This document shows positions 48,956 to 58,766 of a stretch of DNA of 64,000 nt, piece by piece (positions within the stretch are counted from its first letter, which is position 1; the number at the start of each line of letters is the position of its first letter). A program made the position numbers and the translations under genes. The stretch is taken from positions 185,606 through 249,605 of the forward strand of contig JADNYJ010000046.1 of the NCBI GenBank assembly GCA_015501075.1, written 5' to 3'. This DNA is from Gymnopilus junonius. Lineage: Eukaryota; Basidiomycota; Agaricomycetes; Agaricales; Galerinaceae. The notes under the pieces were generated by a model. The model did not search any database. It was not told the DNA's origin and saw only the letters and a program-made list of their open reading frames with translations.

Positions 48956-49621
48956 TTCATCTCCTTTCTTTGGATCCTATTGACTGAGCTCGGGCAAGAA
49001 TATGGATCGATTATATCAGCAAGACGTGCATTCCCTCCTTTCAGCATCTCTTGCAGGCTCAGGATCCCGATAAATAAGCAGAGACTTTGCAGGATCTCAA
49101 TCACTCGATCAGGAAGTTCAGCGACAATATTAAAGGACCTTATTTCTTCAGAAACGAATTCACCCTTGTGGATATTGCAGCTGCCCCTTGGTTTATTCGA
49201 GATTGGACCATAGAGCGGCATCGGGGATATAAGAGGATCGATGCCGGTCTAAAGTGGAAGGAATATGCCGACTTGGTGGAGAAGCGCCCCAGTGTTGTGA
49301 ATACAACTAGCGTAAGCGAATTCATTTTTTTGAGACATGCAATGACTTTGCTGACTAAGTATTGTGCTAGTTGTGAGAACATCTGCTTGACATATATGGG
49401 CATTACTTGCATGATGAAGCCCAGAGCCAGAGTGCCAAAGCCATTCGCGCAGGACGTCCCATTCCTTGAAGCTTGAAGGTGATAAAGAAGGAAAAGAAGA
49501 CTTTTAATTTGAAGAGGTACTGAGTAACAGCAACTCTGCTCCATTAATATTTAAATAATGAGTACTTACTGCTAAGTATTTACTCAAAAGTCCAGACGTC
49601 GAGACAACAGTAACCTTGGCG

Positions 49622-49671
49622 TGACGCGCCGTTAATCACGTGCCACAAAAGAAATGTCACGGGTTTCGCGT
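49622..49671 (+). promoter_or_regulatory. promoter box shared with 55.87 kb
   Basis: Contains ACGCGCC, an E-box CACGTG and TCACGG followed by TTTCGCG, about 55-105 bp upstream of the ATG of copy G. A near copy is found at 55873-55921, ahead of the second FAD monooxygenase. Confidence 0.45.
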
Positions 49672-49724
49672 TTGGGAGTCAGTTGACACGATAAATTCAA
49701 TCCTTTTAATTTCCAACATCAAGG

Positions 49725-51174
49725 ATGCCCCGCTGCTCTTGTTGTTCTAGCTCTAGTTCCCAAAGTTCAAACCACCTCCCTATCGCACCTCCACAGACTA
49801 CGAAGTCAGAAATAGCTGCTATTAAACAAAATGACGGGCTTTCCGACGGACTCGAAAAACGCGTCCTTGACGCGACTTCTGAACTATCTATGGATAGATG
49901 TATCATCAGGAATACCGGAGATTCAACTTGTTATAGCCATGTTCTCTCAAGAACAACCCCTGAACACATTGTAAGTCTGTTCTACGCGCTGCATACCATG
50001 AGGGCTGATGTAGAATTAGATATCCCGACTGGAATATGCGTGGGGAATGAATTACGGTCAATTGAACGTTGACTCTTCCTCCAACATTATACGGCGTATG
50101 TGTCCTTTTGTTTTAATGCCTTTATTTATGCTTGACGTGTTGTTTTATTAGTATCGTCTGATTTGCACCGGTCGTTTCATCATCGTCTGTGGGTTCTGAT
50201 CCCAGAGGATCCCTCAGTCCTGCGTTCATATAGAAGGCATAAGAAGCGTGGTCCAGTGGATAACTATTTCGCTGATTTAATTCCAGTACGCGTCTTCCTA
50301 TCCTCTGCAGGAAATTCTCCTTTGCCAACCAAATTTATTATAGGCTGGTCCTTACAGATACAAATTCGCCGTTTCACGCTATTTCAAGGGTACTTCAATT
50401 GACCGCTGGCCTGAATCCACTGAGGAATTCAAAGGTGCCGCCAAGGACGCCTCTCCTGACCAATTCGAATATCCATTTACAAATTTCCCGACCATTGTCT
50501 CGCATGTCCACCCTCGATTTGTGATATACCACGCTGGCTATACCTTCAAGAAACGCCTTTATAACTACTATGTTTCCCGCGAAGATCTGCGAAAGCCAAT
50601 CGAAAAGATTTTGTCCATCTACCGTGCATGGACTAAACCAATTCCTGCGGATGCCATTCGTTCCTTTGTCCGGGTACCAAAATCCCTCGATCCTGTGGAT
50701 AGTGCAAACCACAGACATGTTGACGGCGAGAATTCCAGTGAGCGGAGTAGTTTTACTCGACCTGAGCGATATAATCGAAGAAAGAAGAGGCAACCACTCG
50801 ACACGGTGGGGCAGGCCGTTCTGCCTCGGACCTGGGAAGCTGGAGCTCGGAGACGCGTCGAGCAGCCACGCAGTGTCGCGTCGCACGCAATGGCAGGAAG
50901 CAAGGCAAGAATGGATTCGGTGAGCGCGCTGGCGCTGTCTACAAATGAACATGCACGTGATGACAGATCTACTCTATCTAATCTAGGTGTGACTGTGTCG
51001 GGGTGACCCGATCTCACTGTCACAACGGAAGCTTTCAACGAATCGTTGGATCATGGAATGCTTCTCATCTTCAACAAATTGAACCCAAATGATGCCACCA
51101 CGAATGCTTCGATTCTACAATGGTTGACTACAGTCCCTACCACCCTCAATGATTTTGAGATGGCCCATATCTGA
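49725..51174 (+). pseudogene. HNH nuclease-like, copy G (short form), interrupted
   Basis: Exons 49725-49970 (82 codons), 50020-50095 (76 bp), 50152-50285 (134 bp) and 50344-51174. The first exons match copy D almost word for word (MPRCSCCSSSSSQSSN, CYSHVLSR, LNVDSSSN, DLHRSFHHRLWVLIPED), and the second domain FPTIVSHVHPRFVIYHAGY is kept. At 50805 a 219 bp GC-rich insertion begins. It keeps the frame in length but brings a TGA at 51004. After it the family tail resumes (TEAFNESLDHGMLLIFNKLN) to a natural stop at 51174. The HNH part is intact, so a protein cut after about 300 residues could still be made. Confidence 0.72.
50806..51024 (+). mobile_element. 219 bp GC-rich insertion in copy G
   Basis: Begins GTGGGGCAGG and ends CTGTCACA, flanked by ACG at 50803-50805 and 51025-51027 (possible 3 bp target duplication). 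Its right end holds an imperfect hairpin (GTGACTGTGTCGGGG ... CTCACTGTCAC). No coding sequence. Composition is far more GC-rich than the host exon. It may be a short non-autonomous DNA element; the family is not recognised. Confidence 0.5.
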
Positions 51175-51699
51175 ATGGTCGATCTCGTTTATGCTGCTCA
51201 AAACGGTAAGTTAGGTCCTCAAGGATATTGGGACCTACCGTCCCTGCGCGTTGGTTGATCTTTATGGCGACTGCATCCATTTCTAGACTGGCTTCGATCT
51301 CTTCATCACTTACAATTTTTTCCTGCGCCAGATACTGATACCCACTCGCTCCTCGGACTATATCGCGGAATGGCTCTGGGGGTTGGTGCCTTGCAGTGAA
51401 GACGATCATCGATTTCCTCGGTTTCCTCTAGAACCTTGTCTCTTTCGACTGCATTTGTATATACAGTATCCAGGTCCATGGGAGCTTGTCACCGAGTGCT
51501 TTGAACCTCAGCCACTGAAGAACTCGAAAATCAAATGCCATTCTGGATATGATGTCGGCTACTGAGACTACAAGCCAATTGAGTCTACCTAAAATATGCG
51601 TGTCAATGTCTACAGTATATGTATTCTTGATCTTACGTCCAGCCAATACCTCTGGACCGCTTCTGAAGATTTATGGCCAAATGCAACCGCTTCTGATAC
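51175..51699. other. intergenic, nothing recognised
   Basis: Lies between pseudogene copy G and the GST fragment. Only short ORFs. Confidence 0.4.
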
Positions 51700-51925
51700 T
51701 TGAATTAGTCACATCTATCAACCCGAAGGGACTTATTCCTGCACTTGAGTATCAAGGAAGAGCCATTTATGGTTCTCTTATCCTTTGTGAGTTCTTCGGA
51801 GACGCCTTCCCTTCTCATACACCCATTGAATCCATTCCTTTCTTTTAACGCCTCTTGCAGGCCTAGAACCCTTGATGAACAGGCAGAAGCCAATTTCTCA
51901 GTTGTCGTTAACGATCACCAGCCGT
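51700..51925 (+). pseudogene. second GST fragment
   Basis: A short piece reads INPKGLIPALEYQGRAIYGS and LILCEFFGDAFPSHT, the same block as exon 3 of the GST pseudogene at 42.7 kb but diverged. Weak continuation follows. No N- or C-terminal domain is present, so it is a relic. It shows that GST copies once lay on both sides of copy G, consistent with a local duplication of GST plus neighbour. Confidence 0.65.
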
Positions 51926-52227
51926 AATATTCATCGCGCATCATGGTGTAAAGCAAGTTCGAGGTGCTAGTGCAATGCTAGTGGCACTTTTCAAATGGGA
52001 GAATTCCAAAGATTGCGGGTTAACCGCGACCCGCTTCATAACCAGCGTCTTTTCTATGGGTAAACTATCCAACGCAACTTTTGCAGAAGCTTTAATGGTA
52101 GTATAACAGCCGATTGGCACGTAATACAAGGAAGTCGTGTTTTTGTCTTCAATTGGCCAAAAGTAGGCCAGTCAGTGTATATATAGAGGATGGAGGGCCC
52201 TGTAACGACCTCGCATTCTTCAAGCCC

Positions 52228-54029
52228 ATGCCTTCAAACGAAAGAGTACGGGTTGCCATTGTGTAAGTCATTGGGCTATTAGACAAACCTCTTACAAGTT
52301 ACACTTACATCAAGCTATAGAGGTGCAGGCATCGGCGGTTTAACTCTTTCTGTAGCTCTAGGTGCCATGAAGAAGGAGAAAAGTAATTTAGAAATCAGCA
52401 TCTACGAGGCGTCTACTTGTATTTCGAATATTGGTGCTGGAATCGACTTTTGGCCAAGAACATGGAAGATCATGAAAAGTATAGGGCTGCAGGAAGACCT
52501 CCTGCGCTTGCTACCTCAGGTGCCCGACGGTTCCTCTATCAGTGAAATTCTTGCCGTTTTGCCTGTTCTCACATCGACTTACGCTGCATTTATGAGGTAC
52601 TGTCTTTGAAATTCGCAAAGCCGACCAGCCGGAAGGATTTTATATTGAGGACTTGAAAAGACGAGGTACATATGCATCCAAGGTTTTCAATCGCACCAGA
52701 GTAATTTAATAGATTCCTAGGGAGTCCCATAAGGTTTCACAGAGCGGACCTACAACAAACCTTCCTCGGTCATCTAGAAGGTCGATTACACTTGTCGCAT
52801 CGCCTTATTAGCTACGAGGAGAGGGAGGATGAAATCTGCCTTCAATTCCATAACGGTCAAAATGTTACTTGTGATGTTCTCATCGGGATGGATGGGATTA
52901 ACTCCGCCGTACGAAAATGCTTCCTGACAAAACAAGGTCTTTTAGACTCTCTCTCCTTCAATCCCAAATGCCCTGGATATACCGCATATCGCGGTCTTAT
53001 TCCGGTTGCAAGATTGGAGGCAGTGTTCCCGGAGTGTCGGGCACTGCATGGGCCTATGATGGTACGAGGCAATTTCCTTACCTTTGAATTCAAATTGGTT
53101 AGTTATAACGTTTTTCGCTAGTATTGGGGCAAGTGCAAGGTTAGCATAATTTATAATTCATTTCTGGTCATTAACACCATATTGATGCTCAACCAGCACA
53201 TCGTCGCCTATCCTATATCCGGAGGGAGGAGCATTAACACTGTATTTTTCACGTTCGACCCGTCTAAAAAAGGGGAAACTTGTGAAGGACCAAGCGTGAA
53301 GTCATGCACGCGGGAAGAAATGTTATCTATGTTTTATGGATGGGAAAGAGAAGTACAGGCGCTCATCCAGGTAAGTGTTCTATACTGTTTCAGGAAGATT
53401 TTCTGCACGTATTTCTTACTTGACATAATGATTGGGAATTTAGTGTGCTGAGAACCCGACTAAATGGGTAATTCGTGCCTTGATGCCACTGGAAAGCTAT
53501 TCCAAAGGTCGCGTATTTTTAGGTGGTGATGCGGTGAGCTTGTGCCCTCCATTTTAGGTGAAAGTACTGATTAATAAAATATCTATTGTATAGGCTCATG
53601 CAATGACTCCATTCCAAGGAGGCGGAGCTGCACAAACGATTGAAGTGCGATTTCGGTACCGCCCTAAATAATTACCACTGACTGCTCCCTCTTGTCTTTC
53701 AACAGGACGGTTATATTCTTGCTGGCTTGCTTTCAGATGAAGCATGTGGTCCAGAGACGTTTTCCCATATCTCTGAGGTTTACAATACCATCTGCTGTCC
53801 GATGGGTAACTCGGTCCTCGAAAAATCCAAGACAACTGGCGAAATTTATGAGTTCATGGTTCCTGGTTTTGAGGACGTGGTTGAAGGTGATAAAAATGTA
53901 CCTCTATTGAAACTGAAGGAGTTAGTGCATGTCCTTGAGAGAGAATGGGGATGGATTGGGGAAACATCTCCAGAGGAGGATAAGTTGTGCGCATTGGAGC
54001 TGTTTAATGGAGGGTGTTATAATAGTTAG
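52228..54029 (+). CDS. FAD-dependent monooxygenase (salicylate hydroxylase-like), copy 1
   Basis: A multi-exon gene. Exon 1 is 52228-52262 (MPSNERVRVAIV) and the frame continues from 52321 with the dinucleotide-binding GAGIGGLTLSVAL. Next come the acidic end of the beta-alpha-beta fold (ISIYEAS), GFYIEDLKRRGSPIRFHRAD, the DG motif (DVLIGMDGINSAVRK), HIVAYPISGGRSINTVFF, and the GD motif (GRVFLGGDA AHAMTPFQGGG). This order is diagnostic for the PHBH-fold class A flavin monooxygenases (FAD_binding_3), which hydroxylate aromatic or polyketide rings with NAD(P)H. It has short introns and no stop. Substrate unknown. Close relative at 56.3 kb. Confidence 0.85.
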
Positions 54030-54320
54030 ATGGAACCATCTTGGCTTATTATCATCCCAGTATGAGATTACTGGGATCCCACGCTCACAGACAATCGGGC
54101 TTGTTCCAAACTTGCTCGTGAATTATATGTTGGTAATTTGTATGACCGGGAGGGAAAGAAAGTCAAAGCCCAAGACCCAGACTCGAACCCTAGTTCTGAT
54201 CTTTAGATTATGTAACGTTCGTGGCAATTGCTGACATCAGACAAACAGCACCTCTACTGAGGCCGGCCTAGGGCATGTCGAACTCCTCTTATCATACTGT
54301 TTCATACACCCTCACCTCCA

Positions 54321-55225
54321 ATGACTTGGTTTTCCTGGTCCTCTTACAAGAGACTATTACCGACCCACGATAACACGTATAATGGGCCGGGCGGGGACGG
54401 TGGTCTGTTTTTCGTCAATCCTGCGAGAAAATGGGAACTCTTGTACCACCGCAACACATATTACAGTGCGTCTTTTCGCTTTTCAGAGTGTCACCTTCTT
54501 GTAACCGTAGATGTTTCAGGAATCGTGGTTGGTTCTCAACTCCTCAGCATTCTTCTAGCTGCTCTCGGCTTCACGAGTACAAGTTCTAGTGACAAGAATA
54601 GCAGTGCGCTTCAATCTATTCTTTTGCATCGTTGGATCATTCTAAGTTGGGCATATTTATTCAGTTGCAACTTTCTTCATCGCCGGATTCTACTCTATCG
54701 TTATACTAAGCCTTACCTCCATCTTGTAAGCTGTGCTCCATTCCAGCTTTAGCGCACTGGCTGACACAAATCTATCAGACTCTGGTGGAGTTCCAAGCCG
54801 ACAGCGGGTGGGAGGAATACTGCTTTGTTCCATTGTACTATGTCTTTCCTCGTCGGCATATATCCTTCAGTATGTCTTCTCGATGTTGACGTTTGAATTT
54901 AAACCAAATGTGTTTCCTAGCTGCAACCCTTTTCATATTGTTTGTCCCAGACCTCCCGGAACCTGGTGATATAAAGCGCCTTTTCGTCACGTCGATCATT
55001 CTCCTTTGGTTTGTCTCCACAACAGCTAGTAAGCATTCCTATCCAGGTCGTCTAACAGTGCACATATGATGTAACGTGTATCTGCCTCCTGTAGCTTTCA
55101 TGTCTTCTTGGATCACAAAAGCCGCGGCTGTGCAGGCCCGAGGTAGCGAGCTCGTCGTAGTTGGTCCTCCTCGTACGGTTCCAGCTTGGACCGTTGCCTC
55201 AAGTTTGGAGTCTGAGAGCCTGTAG
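54321..55225 (+). CDS. multi-pass membrane protein of unknown function
   Basis: Exons 54321-54725, 54779-54869, 54921-55028 and 55095-55225 are all in phase, 244 residues. Start MTWFSWSSYKRLLP. Hydrophobic segments: VVGSQLLSILLAALGF, then WIILSWAYLFSCNF, ATLFILFV, and FVTSIILLWFV. Between them lies a soluble stretch TLVEFQADSGWEEYCFVPLY. The C-terminus is GSELVVVGPPRTVPAWTVAS. It looks like a conserved mushroom membrane protein without a named family. Lying between two related monooxygenases it could be a transporter or accessory subunit, but that is only position. Confidence 0.65.
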
Positions 55226-56271
55226 GCATGGGGAAAGATTCATTGTTTCAGTGCGCAGGTTATAAATATTTGTGTATATTATTTAGTACGCCTTTCTGGC
55301 CATTATAATTATATTTCTAAGAACACGGTGGTTTGTGAGAGGTCAGCTGACATCCTTGTTCATCGGTGGGTACTAGGGATGTCTGTCTTCTTAATAATGA
55401 GGGATAGAGGCGAAGAGCTTAGTACTCATTGAATGTGGAACAGGCTTCATAGGGTGTCATTGACTCTTCTAGCATAAATAATGCCAGCGCAGGATCCGAA
55501 GACGGCTTCAATAGCTACTGACATCGTGGTAAATCGAACAGGAGCATTGAGGATCTTATGTAGCGCTTTCTTTTGATTCCTTGGGATATTCTATTAAGAA
55601 TTTCCAATGAGTAGCCATTATTTTGCTTTCGTGATAGAGTTCCGGGTTTTAGTCCGTTCTTTGCAGCCTTATCTTAAAAGTTGTAATATGCATTATGCTA
55701 CTCAAAGAATTTTAAATGCTAACCGAGGATCCGTTGTATCCGAAGCATTTCAACGCAACAGTCCAGCGGAAATTTTAGATTCGTTTATGCACCCATGATA
55801 TCTTTTCAATCACCTCGCAACACCGGAGAATGGTAGATCTGACTCAGGATGACCGCGGGCGCGTCGAATTTGGACGCGCCGTAAAGCACGTGCCATATGA
55901 GAAACATCACGGTTTCGCGTTACGCCAACCTTTTCAATTTGATTCGATAACCTTGACCACCTGTAGCATGGCTATTTGCGTTGCGGTCTCTTTCTCAGCT
56001 CATTTGAACTTATATTTTCCTCGGTATCCCTCCCACTGTCACTATGCCCAGTATGGAATGGACAATCAGGCTTTAAGGCTTTGAATCTGATTGTCTTTCC
56101 GGTTGGACTCTATCCGACACTTTCTCCCATGTTACACATGCTCTGAGCCTTCCAAGCCACAAATCTGTCATATTTAGATTTTGACGACCGTTGGAAAGGG
56201 TCCATGGCCTTACGAGCCCATAGGTATTTATAGTCGAGTTACTCGGGTTTTAAGTATTCTACTCATTCAAC
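55226..56271. other. intergenic, with a shared promoter box
   Basis: About 1 kb between the membrane-protein gene and the second monooxygenase. No ORF of note. Contains the box at 55873-55921. Confidence 0.45.
55873..55921 (+). promoter_or_regulatory. promoter box, second copy
   Basis: ACGCGCC, E-box CACGTG, then ATCACGG and TTTCGCG in the same order and spacing as at 49622-49671. It lies 350-400 bp upstream of the monooxygenase start. Confidence 0.45.
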
Positions 56272-58057
56272 ATGTCCACGACGGAGAAGCTTCGCATTGC
56301 CATCATGTACGTCTCCTACGTGTCTATCAATGCTATACTTATTTTGAATCAGCGGCGGAGGAATTGGCGGATTAACACTCTCAGCTGCTATAGGACATTG
56401 GCGGGGTCAACGAGATGACTTGGAAATCGACATCTTTGAAGCCTCTTCGCACATTTCTGAAATTGGCGCAGGCATAAACTTTTGGCCAAGGAGCTGGGAA
56501 ATCATGAAAGCGATTGGATTGGAAGAAAAACTGCTTGGGATTTTACCGCAGGCTCCAGACAATTCAGCACGTAAGCATTCTCTCAAAATTTCATTGTACT
56601 ATGCTTTATGTGAAATAAGGGCGAGTTTTCGAATTTCGGAAGGGCGATCAACCAGAGGGCATGACTATACAAGATACCGTGATGATGGGTATTTATTCGC
56701 CAAGATACAGTTTCTTCCGACTGAAAAGGACTGCAGGTGGTTCCTATAGGTTTCACCGAGCAGATATCCAACAAGTTCTCTTGAATTCACAGAGTGGCCG
56801 AATTCACTTGTCGCACCGGCTTACTTCATACGAGGAGAAGGGTGAAGAAATTTGTCTTCATTTTGAAGGGGGAACAACGGCAACCTGTGATCTCCTCGTT
56901 GGCATGGACGGCATCAAATCAGTCATACGCAGATGCTTCCTGACGAAGCAAGGTTTGAGTAACTCACCTTCCATGGAGCCAGTTTGGTCTGGAGATATTG
57001 CGTATCGTGCTCTCATCCCGACGGAGAAGCTCAAAGAAGAGTTCCCGGGCCATCGCGCTACATCCACTCCAATGATCGTCAGTTTTCCTCTCTTCCTCCT
57101 CATCCACTTTCGCTAAGACTCTTTCCGCAGTATACTGGTAAATCCAAGGTTTGTCTATACCAATATGTGAAGTAGAGTCATTACTGAAGTTGAGTAGCAT
57201 TTGGTAGCTTATCCGGTTTCGCAGGACAGCTTGGTTAACTTTGTCGCCATTGTTGCTGACCCTTCGAAAGAGGGTATCCTGTATGACGGTCCCACTGTCA
57301 TACCTTCCACTCAAGAGGAAATACTATCCACTTTCAAGCTTTGGGAAAAAGAGGTCCAAGCATTGATCCGGGTATCTTTTCCCTAACTCATTTGATCGAC
57401 ACGTATTAATACATCTTATAGTGCATGGTGAAGCCCACCAAATGGATTATACGCTTTCTGCAACCCTTGGACCGTTATTCTCTTGGTCGAGTGGTCCTTG
57501 CTGGAGATGCAGTAAGCAATTCTCCCTCATATTTCATTCCTAAGGTCTGTTTAAAGTTTGTGCCAATGTAGGCTCATGCTATGACACCACATCAAGGCGC
57601 AGGCGCTGGACAAGCAATTGAAGTTTGTCGTTATTGCCCCTAATTGATCTCCATCACTGACCTTATTTTTAGGATGCTTACATCCTGGCCACCCTCATTT
57701 GTGACAAAGCATGTACAAAGGACACGATCCCTGAAATTACAGAGATCTACAACACAATCCGACGCCCCATGGGTAACAGCGTGGTAGAAAGATCAAGAAC
57801 TGCAGGTCGTCTCTGCCAATTATTGGCGCCAGGTCTTGAGGATATTGTCGAGGGTGACGACAAAGTCCCCCTCGAACGTTTGCAAGGGATGGTCCAAGAA
57901 TTTGGCAAGTCGTTGGAATGGGTTTGGAAAGAATCGGCGGAGACAGACAGAGAACGGGCTCTGTCGATGTTGCAAGACTTAGAAATGGTATGTGTCACGT
58001 CTTCTTCCTTTCACGACTGGGTTTTTGATTATTTTTTACTAGAAGAAGGCTTGTTAA
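56272..58057 (+). CDS. FAD-dependent monooxygenase, copy 2
   Basis: Exon 1 is 56272-56306 (MSTTEKLRIAIM), then from 56353 GGGIGGLTLSAAIG. The rest follows copy 1 exon by exon: LEIDIFEASSHISEIGAGIN, YRFHRADIQQVLL, DG motif LLVGMDGIKSVIR, HLVAYPVSQDSLVNF, VKPTKWIIRFLQPL, and the GD motif in GRVVLAGDA AHAMTPHQGAG. The last exon ends KKAC, TAA at 58055-58057. Class A flavin monooxygenase of the same subgroup as copy 1, with many substitutions, so an old tandem duplication. No inactivating change found. Substrate unknown; aromatic hydroxylation is the family's usual reaction. Confidence 0.85.
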
Positions 58058-58766
58058 TTTGATGTACTTACAATTTAGACCAATCGATTTGCATGTGATC
58101 AATGTCCACCATGACTGCAACTGTCCAGTGATTCATAAGAAGCTTGAAGAAGGGTCATGACGCAGCGCATTTCCATCAACGCGCCGTCAGGCGTTCCTTC
58201 ATCCAAAAGACCCATTCCGCGGTCCGATAAGGGGGTCACATGTAGGCTGTTGGAGATGCCTTGGCATATACACGAAGGAAGTCAAGAACTTTGTGCTTTA
58301 TATACCATACATTTCTTTGAGTTTCTGAGCTGGCTGAACCGCTTCTTCAACACTTTTCAAGTCATGTTTAGAGGTCTTGGCTGTGTACTCCTTGAGATCG
58401 CCATACAGATGGCCACGTCTCAAACGACTCCACTTCTTCGCAGACTGCGAAATCTGCCTTGATCACTCGCCTAAGCGTGACCGCCACTACAATGTCAACA
58501 TGCCTACTCCCAGCGCAGGAGGTGTTATTTTCCTCGAGTTGGTTCATCCCGAGAACTTCTCCTCAAGAGGTTTAGAACGACTATGGGACATTGTGAGTTG
58601 TTCAATACCATTTACCCTTCTTTACCTTGACATCAACTCCTGAGGTCGGTCCAGTTAGCCTCCTCCATTCACAACAACCAAAGTTCCTCAGTTGCCTATT
58701 CCTCTCCTTCTGCACCCCTGCTTATATCCATCATGGTTTGCCCCGGCCCCTGAACATTCTGACAAA
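58058..58766. other. coding-like but unassigned stretch
   Basis: A possible plus-strand exon at about 58380-58590 reads HFFADCEICLDHSPKRDRHY and GGVIFLELVHPENFSSRGLE, followed by a good donor. It does not match the GH1 family and I could not link it to the next gene. It may be a relic or the 5' exon of another gene. Confidence 0.3.

Larger units (their letters stand above)
42772..48960 (-). mobile_element. Ty3/gypsy chromovirus with both LTRs and TTCAT target duplication
   Basis: A complete element of 6179 bp (42777-48955) flanked by TTCAT at 42772-42776 and 48956-48960. LTRs are 196 and 195 bp and seem identical except for one C in a hairpin stem near the start, so insertion is recent. Coding strand is minus. 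A purine-rich tract (GGTGGGGGAGGG on the minus strand) sits next to the left LTR, as expected for the polypurine tract. Gag, protease and pol follow in order from the right. Pol is one long open frame, but gag and protease are interrupted by a stop and frame changes, so the copy may be non-autonomous or contain sequence errors. Confidence 0.92.
42337..49469 (+). pseudogene. omega-type glutathione S-transferase, split by a retrotransposon
   Basis: Left part (42337-42776): MGFTEEQIFPYATAAAAQT, then after an extra base LVAKHQEPQDVIFYVGW, then FCP followed by a TAA stop and VQRAWIALEEKGIPYQYREV, then NPKGLVPALEYKGR and LILCEFFEDAFPSHT. Right part (48956-49469): LDPID, stop, ARARIWIDYISKTCIP, ETLQDLNHSIRKFSDNI, FFRNEFTLVDIAAAPWFIRD and a last exon EHLLDIYGHYLHDEAQ ending AIRAGRPIP. 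Together these make a full GST of the fungal omega/GTO-like type, which reduces glutathione conjugates. The FCP.VQR active-site motif has Tyr changed to stop. A frameshift, at least three stops and the insertion make it non-functional. The stops may predate or follow the insertion. Confidence 0.85.

Noticed and set aside
49622..49671. ACGCGCC/CACGTG box as a transposon terminus
   Set aside because: No inverted partner or target duplication was found next to either copy, so it is kept as a possible regulatory box.
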